A DNA stretch of 64,000 bases from Salinispirillum sp. LH 10-3-1 (GTDB lineage Bacteria; Pseudomonadota; Gammaproteobacteria; Pseudomonadales; Natronospirillaceae), in NCBI RefSeq assembly GCF_030643825.1, contig NZ_CP101717.1:558001-622000 (forward strand), given 5' to 3'. Below are positions 54,926 through 64,000 of the stretch, in pieces (positions within the stretch are counted from its first letter, which is position 1; every line of letters begins with the position of its first letter). Position numbers and translations under genes: made by a program. The notes under the pieces were generated by a model. The model was given only the letters and a program-made list of their open reading frames with translations, was not told the origin of the DNA and did no database searches.

Positions 54926-55504
54926 ATGGATAAAGTGATCGAATTACTGTCAACAAGCCAAACGCTTCAATGGCTAATGGTTGGTCTAATTGTATTGATA
55001 TTAGCCATGCTTTTGACTTTTTTTGTTCAATACAACATCGATAGGGCTAAAGGAAGGCACGCTAAGTTTTTATGGTTTGAGGTAAATGTTGTTCCAGCTC
55101 AGCCGGCACAAGAGGAACAGCCAGTAGGCCCCCCACCGAACATCAATGGCAAGAATATCAATACGGGTCAGAACTATGGAGAGATTGGTGACAAGTACAC
55201 TGGGCTAAAACAGCGTGAGGTTACACAGGGTGACGTGCAGTTCCTGAGTCGAGAGATTGAGAAATTCACCAAGCTATACGCAGACAAATTAAATCGGTCT
55301 CACATCACGTTGGGTTATCCGGGGTGCAAAGAGACAACGAATTTGGCTAACCAAATTTATCCCATACTGAAAAGTATGGGCTTCAATAAGATTGAGCTAT
55401 GTACGTTGCAAACATTTGGCGTGGTTGGAAGAAAGTTCGGCGTTTCAAACGCTCCTGACAACTCAATGATGATAGAGATATTTTCGCCAGACAACGTCGA
55501 ATAG
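54926..55504 (+). CDS. Membrane-anchored hypothetical protein (cassette 4)
   Basis: 192 residues from the ATG at 54926; the longer frame from 54899 starts at the attC edge. One membrane helix (about 18-42, LMVGLIVLILAMLLTFFVQ), a Pro/Gln/Asn-rich linker (about 60-90) and a C-terminal alpha/beta domain (about 105-190: SHITLGYPGCKETTNLANQIYPILKSMGF). Function unknown; the linker and compact end domain suggest a sensor or effector tethered to the membrane. Confidence 0.72.
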   Translation: MDKVIELLSTSQTLQWLMVGLIVLILAMLLTFFVQYNIDRAKGRHAKFLWFEVNVVPAQPAQEEQPVGPPPNINGKNINTGQNYGEIGDKYTGLKQREVTQGDVQFLSREIEKFTKLYADKLNRSHITLGYPGCKETTNLANQIYPILKSMGFNKIELCTLQTFGVVGRKFGVSNAPDNSMMIEIFSPDNVE

Positions 55505-55505
55505 C

Positions 55506-55574
55506 AACTAACCAGAAATTCCAGCGGAACAAATTTCGCTGCGCAAAATTTGTCCGCTGAATTGGACGTTATAC
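55506..55574 (+). other. attC site of cassette 4
   Basis: R'' AACTAAC (55506-55512), exact reverse complement of the GTTAGTT that opens this cassette; R' GTTATAC (55568-55574). The central stem pairs CAGCGGA-ACAAATTT with AAATTTGT-CCGCTG across CGCTGCGC. Confidence 0.88.
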
Positions 55575-55593
55575 CTCCAAGGAGTTCTGAGTA

Positions 55594-56298
55594 TTGTCGA
55601 AGAATGAAGGATTAATTGAGAGTATTGAAGGGAAAATCAAGCGAATTTATGCGCTTGAAGAATCTGTTCGTAAGTACATAAATACAACACGCTACCAAAA
55701 TGATCTGATAAAGAATTCTGATAATTGGAATCAGATCTGTAGCTCGCTTGATACTATAGGAGATACGCTATATTCGCAGCATGACTATTTGAATGCTGAA
55801 TATCCTAATAGCGACGGACTAAAGTACATATTTACTTACGGTCTGCTTCAAGCGCTCTTTATTCAGCAGGACGCAATGCGTCATTTGTCAGAGTCTTTCT
55901 ATATACAGTTTGAATTAACAGACCGTCTCAAAGAAATTCGAACTTTGCGCAACGCCTCAATTGGTCACCCAACCAAGAATAAAGTCAAAGGAACCACCTA
56001 TTACAATTACATATCAAGAATGAGTCTCTCAAAGAGCGGATTTACTTTAATGCGAAGCTTTGACCAAGGAAATGATGAGTTCATTGATGTTGAAATATAT
56101 CCAATAATCCATGATCAATTACAAGATATAGAAGCAAGCTACAAGCTATTGGCAGAGACGCTCGAGGAAGCAGACAGAATGCATAGAGAAAAATACAAAG
56201 ACAGCTTACTCTCAGATATATTCCATTCCTCAATGATATACACGTTCAGTAAAGTAGCGGAAGGTATTCATTCTCCCCATAGCATGAATCGCCACTAG
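55594..56298 (+). pseudogene. Truncated cassette 5 gene, HEPN-like candidate
   Basis: The frame starts with TTG and reads 230 native codons up to 56284; the last four residues (MNRH) and the stop come from the inserted IS-B. The native end and the attC (expected R'' GTATAAC) are missing. The chain is all-helical, with LKEIRTLRNASIGHPTK in the middle. An R-N-x-x-x-x-H pattern of this kind is found in HEPN domains, many of which are RNases in toxin or phage-defence systems. The assignment is tentative. The protein may still be made in shortened form. Confidence 0.6.
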
Positions 56299-56302
56299 CA
56301 TG

Positions 56303-56414
56303 CTAGACACTTTCCAGCCTCTCATTGTAACGCTTCTCATACTCTACCGGTGACAGCAGATCATTGGAATTGTGTCGGCGCACCGGGTTATAAAACAACT
56401 CAATGTAGTCGAAG
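56303..56414 (-). pseudogene. IS-B transposase OrfB, C-terminal piece
   Basis: Minus-strand frame DYIELFYNPVRRHNSNDLL ... ERLESV and stop. Joined to the 57676-58388 piece by removal of IS-A and one AAG copy, the frame is restored as ARVDIF-DYIELFYNP. Confidence 0.85.
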
Positions 56415-56422
56415 TGTAGTGG

Positions 56423-57645
<1,223 letters not shown>

Positions 57646-57675
57646 TTAGGTGGCCAAATTCACTATGCCACTACA

Positions 57676-58388
57676 AAGATGTCGACTCGAGCCTCTTCTC
57701 TTGTCGTATATATCCTGCGCCTGATTCGTTCCCGCTTCAGTAGCTGGAAAAAGCTTTCTGCCACCGCATTGTCATGGCAGTTCCCGCGACGACTCATGCT
57801 GCCGACTAAGTTATGTGCTGTTAAAAACTCACCCCAATCATGGCTCGTATATTGGCTTCCTTGGTCTGAATGCACGATGACCTCTCTTTTAGGCCTTCGT
57901 CGCCATACGGCCATCAGCAACGCATCAAGAGCCAGTTCTTTAGTTATCCTGGCACCCATCGACCAGCCGATGATACGGCGCGAAAACAAATCCATTACTG
58001 CACCCAAGTACAGCCAGCCTTCGTGTGTTTTGATGTATGTGATGTCCGTTACCCATGATTGGTCAGGGCCGGATGGATTAAATTGCCGATCCAGTACATT
58101 GGCCGTAACAACATGTGCCAGCCCCTTATGAGCCCTTGGTTTTCTATATCCAACTTTGGCTTCGAGTCCCGCGCCTTTCATTAGACGATGCACTCGGTTA
58201 ATACCACAAGGCTGTCCAACATCCTGCAAGTCACGATGGATCTTGCGATAGCCGTACACACCACCTGATTCCAGCCAAAATTGTTTGATTTGACCGGTCA
58301 GACGTTCATTAGCCTTTTGTCGCAAAGACTTCGGGTCCCGAAGCCATGCGTAGTACCCGCTGGGATGCACATCAAGCAACCAGCACAA
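57676..58388 (-). pseudogene. IS-B transposase OrfB, N-terminal and catalytic piece
   Basis: DDE core of an IS3-family transposase: WVTDITYIKT (D), VIVHSDQGSQYTS (D), NAVAESFFQLLKRE (E). The frame is broken after ARVDIF by IS-A. Upstream of the first Met the frame runs on (RYVFIKQHQASHPIRRL) and meets OrfA after a -1 shift at TTAAAAAAAGCC. Confidence 0.9.
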
Positions 58389-58435
58389 ACGCCTAATGGG
58401 GTGGCTGGCCTGATGTTGCTTAATAAAGACGTACC

Positions 58436-58714
58436 TTACTCGGGGTGGCTTGCGAAGTACGCCGCGGCTTTTTTTAACAAGTCGCGCTCTGAAGTAACAC
58501 GCTGGAGCTCCTTCTTCAGACGACGGATCTCAGCCGCTTCTTCTGACTCTTGTTGATGCTGCTGAGCACTCGGGCCAAAGCGTTTGATCCATGCATACAG
58601 GCTGTGCGTTGTTGTGCCCAAGCGTTGTGCGACATCAGCAACACTGTGGCCAGCAACAGTGACTTGTTTAACCGCTTCAATCTTAAATTCATCAGGGTAA
58701 CGTTTGTGACTCAT
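58436..58714 (-). CDS. IS-B transposase OrfA
   Basis: 92 residues from the ATG at 58714 (SHKRYPDEFKIEAVKQV), preceded by AGAGG. Helix-turn-helix of the IS3 OrfA type and a C-terminal coil (EEAAEIRRLKKELQRVTSERDLLKK). Intact, but its partner OrfB is interrupted. Confidence 0.88.
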   Translation of the reverse strand: MSHKRYPDEFKIEAVKQVTVAGHSVADVAQRLGTTTHSLYAWIKRFGPSAQQHQQESEEAAEIRRLKKELQRVTSERDLLKKAAAYFASHPE

Positions 58715-58779
58715 AGACACCTCTTTTTCAGTCATTTTCTCTAACTGTTAGGTGTCTAGCAAATTAGTGGCGATTCACA

Positions 58780-59157
58780 TTGATCTTTGCTTCCATTTTC
58801 AGTAGCCAGGTTTACGCTGATAGTTGTACTGCTGAAATTGAAAAAACAACGTCTGAAATGACTTTTGGCCAAATCATTGAGCTAGTTGAAAATGAAATAG
58901 AAGGCGACGACTCCTTCATCCAAGCGTTGAAGTCTTTTGGAACCATAGTCGATTTTGGGCAAGGTAGGCAGTTCTATCGCTCGAACAGCCAGTTCTACCG
59001 TGAAACGGCATACTTCAATGGTGGTGTTCTAGAGGGCGAGTATATTGGTGTAGTCTTCAGTGGCACGTTAAGCCCCAGTTCGCCTTTTGGTTTGTTTATC
59101 GGTTTCGATATCAAAAGTTGTAAGCTGAGGTCGGTCTCGTTGGACTTGCCTTTGTAA
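58780..59157 (+). pseudogene. Secreted protein gene missing its 5' end
   Basis: The frame opens directly at the IS-B edge with the hydrophobic core and cleavage site of a signal peptide (LIFASIFSSQVYADS) but no native start Met; only a TTG remains. The mature domain (about 110 residues: CTAEIEKTTSEMTFGQIIELVEN ... LFIGFDIKSCKL) has two Cys and no known motif. IS-B arrival or an associated deletion removed the start. No attC follows its stop, so it is probably not a cassette. Confidence 0.6.
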
Positions 59158-59165
59158 TGTTTTAG

Positions 59166-59318
59166 CGGGGCAAGATCACGTTTTGCACCGCAGTGTATCG
59201 TCAGCTTTTAGATAAGGAATCATTCAAGGTTCTCGATTCAGCTAATGAAGCGAGTCTAAGGCGGTCATTTCGACAAATCTCTGGTATGACATTGGGGCAA
59301 TACCGTAAAGGGTTGTGA
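59166..59318 (+). pseudogene. AraC-family regulator, C-terminal remnant
   Basis: About 50 codons after a TAG end with SLRRSFRQISGMTLGQYRKGL and TGA. This matches the last helix-turn-helix of AraC/XylS-type regulators, which end in this way. The rest of the gene is missing, so it is another fragment at the boundary of the IS region. Confidence 0.55.
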
Positions 59319-59337
59319 GGGCGTCCTTTACGCCCTC
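59317..59337 (+). terminator. Hairpin after the AraC remnant
   Basis: GAGGGCG, 7-nt loop, CGCCCTC. No T-run follows; possibly the old terminator of the lost regulator. Confidence 0.4.
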
Positions 59338-59362
59338 GCACGTTCGAACCTAAACATTGACC

Positions 59363-60073
59363 CTAAGAGGTAGCCTCTCGCCGGGCATCGTCAGCCCTGA
59401 TGGCCCGCTTCAACCCCCACCACAATAACCAGCCAATCAACAAAACCTCGCCAATAAAGGTGATGCTGGCGATGTTCAGGCCATACTGAGCAAGCAGCAC
59501 CGAGCCTAGGGTGTCGATCAGGTAGCCAAGCCCTGCGATGACAACCAGCGCGCCGAGCAGTGACGGTAGCAAGTTGGTTCGAATGATCAGGTACCCAAGA
59601 ACAATCAGGTGAAAGCCGAAAATACCCAAGCCGAAATTGAATACGGTGAAGAAGCCGTTGAACGTATGTTGGACTAGCAAGCGCCATTCCGGGCTGTTGG
59701 GTGCTGGTGCTTGAAGCAAGCTGAGTACCTCGACCAGCGACGCTGTTGCAAACAGCAAGGCGGCGGTATAAACGAGGCGGAACCACGCAGCGAGCAGCGA
59801 CAGATGTGAGTTCGCGGGCGAGAAAAAGCCGTGCAGCGCCCACGCCAAGACGATGTCCAACACGGCGACGACAAAGAAAATCAGTATGCTGATTCGAAAC
59901 ATGGCCTCGGAAGCCTGCAATAAGTTGATTTGGGCCACGGTATCTCCAGTCGCTTGGATTGGTTCCAAGACAACAAAGAAGGCAATGGGTGCCAATACAC
60001 CCATGGCCAACAAGGCGACTGCGGCGATGATGGCAGCCCGTTTTTGATCTATGGATACTTTCGAATTTAGCAT
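59363..60073 (-). CDS. DUF4386 family membrane protein
   Basis: 236 residues, six predicted membrane helices. ALLAMGVLAPIAFFVVLEP and the FGFHLIVLGYLIIRTNLLPSLLGALVVIAGLGYLIDTL stretch are typical of DUF4386 proteins. No enzyme motif and no known function. It is divergent from the AraC-type regulator gene 115 bp away, which may control it. Confidence 0.82.
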   Translation of the reverse strand: MLNSKVSIDQKRAAIIAAVALLAMGVLAPIAFFVVLEPIQATGDTVAQINLLQASEAMFRISILIFFVVAVLDIVLAWALHGFFSPANSHLSLLAAWFRLVYTAALLFATASLVEVLSLLQAPAPNSPEWRLLVQHTFNGFFTVFNFGLGIFGFHLIVLGYLIIRTNLLPSLLGALVVIAGLGYLIDTLGSVLLAQYGLNIASITFIGEVLLIGWLLWWGLKRAIRADDARREATS

Positions 60074-60188
60074 GGTTTTGATCCTGTCTGATGCGCAGTG
60101 GGGTATCTATAGCCATGCATCTTAGAGTGTTAGACCGAGCCGTTTTTGATAATTTGTGCGGTAGGGCTATTGGCGGCGGACTCCAGCA

Positions 60189-61100
60189 ATGACGGGTTAT
60201 CAGAATTACGGATTTTTGCAGGCGTTGGTGGACGACATCGAAACAAACCTTGCCGATGAGGTGAGCGTTTTAGCGCTGTCCGAGCGCAGTGGGTTGTCGC
60301 CTTGGCATTTCCAGCGGTGGTTCAAAAGTCTGATCGGTGACACCCTTGGCTCTTACATTCGGGGGCGGCGTTTGACGCGTGCCGCTCAACTGTTGCTAGA
60401 CACTGATATGGGCATCATCGATATCGCGGTCAGTGTGGGTTTCGGTTCGCACGAAGCCTTCACCCGCTCGTTCAAGGCCTATTTTTCAATGTCGCCGAAG
60501 GCTTTTCGACAGGAGCGTCCGGCTGTCCGTTTGAACAAGAAGCCCATTCTGGGCGAGCAGTTGTTGCATCACATCGCCCACCGTGTGGCACGCGAGCCCG
60601 TCATTCAGGTGCGTCCGGCTCTCAGTATTGTGGGGTTTGAAACTAAGATTCCGTCGCCCTTTGTGACCGACGAGCCCAGTTGTTTTCTGATGCAGCCCGC
60701 TTGGATGCGTTTGTTCGAGCAGGAGGAGGCTGTCTTAGGTGGTGTCCCCAAAACCTATTATGGCATAACACTGAGTGAATCAGGTCGATTCACCGAAAGC
60801 GAACTTACGCACCTAGCCGCGATTGAGACAAAAAACCCTGATAATGCACCGGAGGGGATGACCGCTCTGCAGTTGCCAGAACAGCGGGTCGCCATGTTCA
60901 ATGTCTCTGGTTTGGATGCGGAAGGCGTTAACCGCACCATCGACTTCATCTATGGCTACTGGCTGCCGAATTCCGGTTATCGCCGGGGCGAGGGCAGCGA
61001 TTATGAGTTGATGGAGCGGGTGGAGCAGTTTTCGTCTTCGACGGAGTCAAAGTATGTCATTCCATTGAGTGATGGAAAGGAGCTAGATCGCTCGATTTAG
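60189..61100 (+). CDS. AraC-family regulator with GyrI-like effector domain
   Basis: 303 residues. N-terminal double helix-turn-helix (about 8-110: LADEVSVLALSERSGLSPWHFQRWFKSLIGDTLGSYIRGRRLTRAAQLLL) and C-terminal GyrI/SOUL-like ligand-binding domain (about 140-300). This is the MarA/Rob-type arrangement with the DNA-binding part first. It may sense small hydrophobic compounds and regulate the divergent DUF4386 gene. Confidence 0.88.
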   Translation: MTGYQNYGFLQALVDDIETNLADEVSVLALSERSGLSPWHFQRWFKSLIGDTLGSYIRGRRLTRAAQLLLDTDMGIIDIAVSVGFGSHEAFTRSFKAYFSMSPKAFRQERPAVRLNKKPILGEQLLHHIAHRVAREPVIQVRPALSIVGFETKIPSPFVTDEPSCFLMQPAWMRLFEQEEAVLGGVPKTYYGITLSESGRFTESELTHLAAIETKNPDNAPEGMTALQLPEQRVAMFNVSGLDAEGVNRTIDFIYGYWLPNSGYRRGEGSDYELMERVEQFSSSTESKYVIPLSDGKELDRSI

Positions 61101-61114
61101 TGTTCTTGTTAATT

Positions 61115-61140
61115 GAGTAAAAAAGGAATAATTTATACTC
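61115..61140 (+). promoter_or_regulatory. Imperfect dyad before brnT, candidate operator
   Basis: GAGTA-AAA and TTTATACTC flank an AT-rich centre and end directly at the brnT start codon. BrnA-type antitoxins are known to autoregulate from such sites. Confidence 0.4.
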
Positions 61141-61404
61141 ATGTCTGACTTTGAGTTCGATAATGGAAAAAGCCAAGCTAATTTGGAAAAGCATGGGATC
61201 GACTTCCTAGACGCTCAGGCGCTCTGGAGTGATCCCGACCTTCTGGAAATTCGGGCCAGATCCGATGACGAGCTTCGCTTTTTGGTCGTAGGGCTTATTG
61301 GCTCAAAACATTGGTCTGCCGTCGTCACCTACCGAAATGATGTCATTCGTATCATTTCTGTGAGGCGATCACGCAAGAAAGAGGTAGAGCTTTATGAAAG
61401 CTAA
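61141..61404 (+). CDS. brnT: BrnT family toxin (ribonuclease)
   Basis: 87 residues. FEFDNGKSQANLEKHGIDFLDAQALWSDPDLLE and the C-terminal VIRIISVRRSRKKEVELYE are the BrnT signature; the family has a RelE-like fold and cuts RNA. It is the first gene of a two-gene unit and overlaps the antitoxin by 11 bp. Confidence 0.93.
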   Translation: MSDFEFDNGKSQANLEKHGIDFLDAQALWSDPDLLEIRARSDDELRFLVVGLIGSKHWSAVVTYRNDVIRIISVRRSRKKEVELYES

Positions 61405-61663
61405 AGATTTCGATAGTAAGTTTGATCAGGACCAATCAGATGTGATTGAAGATTTGGATCTGACGTCGGCGCGTCGTGTCAATCAACAACAAAAACGCAT
61501 TAATGTTGATTTTCCGTCTTGGGTGGTCGAGTCGTTAGATCGAGAAGCGGCACGTATCGGCGTGACACGGCAATCAATCATTAAGGTTTGGCTGGTTGAA
61601 CGCTTGCAAGCGGAAGCGTCCAACAAACGAACTAGTGGTGATAGCACTAACGGCGCTCATTAG
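61394..61663 (+). CDS. brnA: BrnA-type antitoxin
   Basis: 89 residues. An acidic N-terminal tail that would neutralise the toxin (about 1-30) followed by a ribbon-helix-helix fold (QQKRINVDFPSWVVESLDREAARIGVTRQSIIKVWLVERL). It is expected to bind BrnT and repress the operon. Confidence 0.88.
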   Translation: MKAKDFDSKFDQDQSDVIEDLDLTSARRVNQQQKRINVDFPSWVVESLDREAARIGVTRQSIIKVWLVERLQAEASNKRTSGDSTNGAH

Positions 61664-61706
61664 TACCGTGCAGTCCAACGCGTTGTGGGATATCAGGGGT
61701 AGATAA

Positions 61707-62120
61707 ATGGCGGTAAATTTAAGCGAAGTCGATGGCGTACCGATTAAGCCAAAGCACAAGGCGGTTTGCCATTGTGGGTCGGTGGAGATTGAGTTAGATC
61801 TGCCTAGTGGGCTGGTTGACGTTCGTCGGTGTGATTGTTCACTGTGTCGCCGCAGGGGAGCGATAGTAGCGTCAGTTCCTCTGGCTGGAATTCGAATTGT
61901 GAAAGGTGAAAGCATCTTGAAGCTCTACCAGTTCAACACAAAAACGGCAAAGCACTATTTTTGCAGTAACTGTGGGATCTACACTCATCACCAACGGAGG
62001 TCTAACCCTTCGCAGTATGGCTTCAATGTCGCTTGTTTGGAGGGAATAAATCCTTTGAAAATAGCGAATGTGCCGACCTATGACGGAGTTAATCATCCTG
62101 CTGACAGTCAAAGCACTTAG
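61707..62120 (+). CDS. GFA family (glutathione-dependent formaldehyde-activating-like) protein
   Basis: 137 residues with the Cys pattern of GFA zinc proteins: VCHCGSVEIE, CDCSLCRRRG and FCSNCGIYTHH. Most members have no proven reaction. It is followed 14 bp later by the acetyltransferase gene. Confidence 0.9.
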   Translation: MAVNLSEVDGVPIKPKHKAVCHCGSVEIELDLPSGLVDVRRCDCSLCRRRGAIVASVPLAGIRIVKGESILKLYQFNTKTAKHYFCSNCGIYTHHQRRSNPSQYGFNVACLEGINPLKIANVPTYDGVNHPADSQST

Positions 62121-62134
62121 TTGAACCATCAGAC

Positions 62135-62587
62135 ATGATTGAAATCAACATTCGACCAGCACTGCCCTCTGACTTTGTAGATATTCAATCGTGCGCACAA
62201 AGTGCTTATGCAAAGTACGTCGAACGCATGGGCAGAGAGCCTGCGCCAATGCACGCCGACTTCGCTACCCAGATTGCACATGGATGGGTGGTAGTTGCAG
62301 TCTGCGAGGCCGGATTAGCGGGCTATATCGTCTTCTATTTCAAGAACGATCACGCCCATATCGAGAATGTCGCTGTATCGCCGGAGTTCAGCGGCCACGG
62401 CATTGGAAAGCGCTTGCTTGAACATGCTGAACGCGCTGCCCAAGACGTTGGGTGTGTCGCAGTTGAGCTTTACACCAACGAGGCAATGACAGAGAACTTG
62501 GCGATGTACCCGAAGCTTGGTTACATCGAAGTGGAGCGCAGGCGTGAAGACGGCTTTAGCCGGGTATTTTTCCGCAAACAGGTGTGA
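62135..62587 (+). CDS. GNAT family N-acetyltransferase
   Basis: 150 residues. The acetyl-CoA loop is FSGHGIGKRLLEHAERAA, preceded by the beta-strand AHIENVAVSPE; the C-terminal ENLAMYPKLGYIEVERRRED is typical. Substrate unknown. Confidence 0.9.
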   Translation: MIEINIRPALPSDFVDIQSCAQSAYAKYVERMGREPAPMHADFATQIAHGWVVVAVCEAGLAGYIVFYFKNDHAHIENVAVSPEFSGHGIGKRLLEHAERAAQDVGCVAVELYTNEAMTENLAMYPKLGYIEVERRREDGFSRVFFRKQV

Positions 62588-62680
62588 GTGGCCGGAGGCT
62601 CCCAGTGCAAGGTGAAGGACTTCGAGCAATACCCCCTAGTCTTAGTCATTATTTCATTTTTATTACAGTCTAACTAAACG

Positions 62681-62686
62681 TATAAT
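62681..62686 (+). promoter_or_regulatory. -10 element before the Na/Pi transporter gene
   Basis: TATAAT 94 bp upstream of the start. The -35 region at proper distance is only AT-rich, so the promoter is a partial match. Confidence 0.35.
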
Positions 62687-62779
62687 GCCGCCGTCGTTTT
62701 CGACTGCACAAAATTTGGCCTGCTCAGTCGGTGGATGCTTGCTTCTGACCCGCTGCTCGGCACAACTAGGGCATTATGT

Positions 62780-64000
62780 ATGAGTTATTCGTTGTTTGAT
62801 TTTCTCCAGCTTATCGGTTCGTTGGGGATTTTTATTTTTGGTATGAAGATCTTTAGCGAAGGCCTGCAGAAGATCGCGGGACATCGCCTGAAGGGTATTC
62901 TGAGTGGCATGACCCGAAACCGTGCTGTCGGTGTGTTGACGGGGTTTGGCACGACGGCCATTACTCAGTCTTCGACTACCACCACCGTTATGGCGGTGAG
63001 TTTCGTGAATGCGGGGCTGCTGACGTTTATGCAGTCTACGGGCGTGATCATGGGTGCCAACATTGGTACGACGATCACTGCGTGGATGGTTTCTCTGTTC
63101 GGCTTCAAGTTCCAGATTACCCCGATTGCGGTTGCCGTTATCGGGGTATTTTTTGCCTTCTTGTTTTCCAACAACAGCCGCTTGCGGAACATCGCAGAGG
63201 CCATGGTGGGCTTTGGTATCCTGTTCATCGGCCTTGATTTCATTAAAGGCGCGGTGCCGGACATCAACAGTAACCCGGCCATGTTGGCGTTCTTAGATGG
63301 TTTCAGTGAGTACGGTTACTTTTCGCTGATGCTGTTTGTGGTGGTTGGTGCGGTACTGACCCTGTTAACCCAGTCATCGTCGGCGGCGACCACCATCACC
63401 TTGGTGATGCTGTTTGAGGGTTGGATATCCTTCCCCATTGCGGCAGCCATGATTTTGGGTGAGAACATCGGTACCACCGTCACGGCCAATATTGCGGCTC
63501 TGGTGGGTAACGTGCATGCGAAACGAGCGGCTAGGTTCCACTTTTTGTTCAACATTGTGGGTGTGATTTGGATGATGATCGTCATCTATCCAGTGTTGCA
63601 TACCATCGATTGGGTGATTCAAGCAGCAACGGGCAGTGCCGTTTCTGTTTTCGACCCCTCCGCCGGTGCGCGTGCCAATGCTACGTTGGCGGTGTCCTTG
63701 TTCCATACGACATTCAATGTGCTGAATGTGGTGCTGTTGTTTGCCTTTGTGCCCTATTTGATTCGCTTTGTGGAGTACATTCAGCCGGATCGCGGTTCGC
63801 CGGAAGACTTCCATCTGCGTTACATTGGCATGGGCATGATGACCTCGCCCGGGATCGCTATTGCGCAGGCGCAGAAAGAAATTCAACACTTTGCCGGGGT
63901 GGTGGAGAGCATGCACGGTTCGGTACATGAGCTGCTGTTTGATCCCGACGCTTCGCGTACCAAGTTAATGGAGCGCATTCAGAAGCAAGAAGAAGCCACC
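62780..64000 (+). CDS. Na+/phosphate cotransporter family protein (partial at window end)
   Basis: 407 codons are visible; the gene runs past the window. Two inverted Na_Pi_cotrans repeats are clear, each with a QSS motif and a GxNIGTT motif (TTAITQSSTTTTVMAVSF ... VIMGANIGTT and LTQSSSAATTITLVM ... MILGENIGTT). About eight membrane helices end near residue 335. The final visible part starts a helical PhoU-like domain (IGMGMMTSPGIAIAQAQKEI). It should import phosphate or export it with sodium coupling. No phoU or pst genes are in view. Confidence 0.88.
   Translation, partial: MSYSLFDFLQLIGSLGIFIFGMKIFSEGLQKIAGHRLKGILSGMTRNRAVGVLTGFGTTAITQSSTTTTVMAVSFVNAGLLTFMQSTGVIMGANIGTTITAWMVSLFGFKFQITPIAVAVIGVFFAFLFSNNSRLRNIAEAMVGFGILFIGLDFIKGAVPDINSNPAMLAFLDGFSEYGYFSLMLFVVVGAVLTLLTQSSSAATTITLVMLFEGWISFPIAAAMILGENIGTTVTANIAALVGNVHAKRAARFHFLFNIVGVIWMMIVIYPVLHTIDWVIQAATGSAVSVFDPSAGARANATLAVSLFHTTFNVLNVVLLFAFVPYLIRFVEYIQPDRGSPEDFHLRYIGMGMMTSPGIAIAQAQKEIQHFAGVVESMHGSVHELLFDPDASRTKLMERIQKQEEAT

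Larger units (their letters stand above)
52910..55568 (+). mobile_element. Integron cassette array, four complete cassettes
   Basis: Cassettes occupy 52910-53744, 53745-54161, 54162-54894 and 54895-55568, followed by a fifth from 55569 that is cut at 56284. All genes point the same way, each is followed within a few bases by an attC site, and base composition is visibly more AT-rich than the flanking chromosome. Confidence 0.88.

Noticed and set aside
59158-59230. attC after the truncated secreted-protein gene
   Set aside because: No RYYYAAC/GTTRRRY pair and no long hairpin; the sequence reads as the AraC fragment instead.

Overview
The window looks like about 64 kb of chromosome from a GC-rich, probably marine gammaproteobacterium. 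The evidence is the hemC-hemD-hemX-hemY order, the ubiD-fre pair, ParC, EttA, HtpX, a chromosomal integron, and several c-di-GMP proteins with 7TMR-DISM sensor modules. An Oceanospirillales-like host (for example Saccharospirillaceae or Reinekea relatives) is my guess from content, not from any search. No tRNA, rRNA, CRISPR array or prophage was seen.

Layout. 1-15.9 kb: the tail of a P-type cation ATPase, a GIN-domain (DUF2807) secreted protein, YaiI, an exporter-type ABC protein, two periplasmic solute-binding proteins flanking NnrD, a CASTOR/POLLUX-like channel, RidA, NfsA, an L-lactate dehydrogenase-type flavoenzyme, a broken MerR gene, LysE/RhtB, Tpx, three tandem related outer-membrane-type proteins, a three-domain lipoprotein and Tag. 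15.9-34.2 kb: two large EAL-domain membrane proteins, Dgt, a penicillin-acylase-type hydrolase, ParC, a ComFB-like protein, GlgX, GlgB and a GH31-like protein that seems to lack its catalytic segment. 34.3-51.5 kb: cytochrome c5, UbiD, a Fre-like reductase coupled to a TrmB-type regulator, a compact hemCDXY-msrC operon, ZnuCB, HtpX, Ppx/GppA, EttA, GlyA and serine dehydratase. Structured intergenic repeats are concentrated here.

51.7-59.3 kb is the accessory region. It holds an integron: integrase on the minus strand, an integrase promoter overlapped by a perfect CTGT-N8-ACAG LexA box, attI, and four complete cassettes plus one truncated cassette on the plus strand. Each complete cassette's attC R'' box is the exact reverse complement of G plus the first six bases of that same cassette, which supports the boundaries independently. 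The array is broken by an IS3-family element (IS-B), into which a second IS3-family element (IS-A) has jumped with a 3-bp AAG duplication. Removing IS-A restores the IS-B transposase frame. Two broken genes follow IS-B.

59.3-64 kb: a DUF4386 membrane protein, an AraC-GyrI-type regulator, a BrnT/BrnA toxin-antitoxin pair, a GFA-family protein, a GNAT acetyltransferase and the start of a Na/Pi cotransporter that runs off the window.

The most unusual non-coding structure is a modular, multi-hairpin inverted-repeat element present twice (44218-44405 and 48586-48708). Both copies share a perfect 15-bp box and short GGA/TCC-loop hairpins, but have unrelated outer arms. Other repeats are a GTAGGAGCGC REP family (two copies), a GCGGGTAT-type palindrome family (two or three copies) and an 84-bp nested palindrome.
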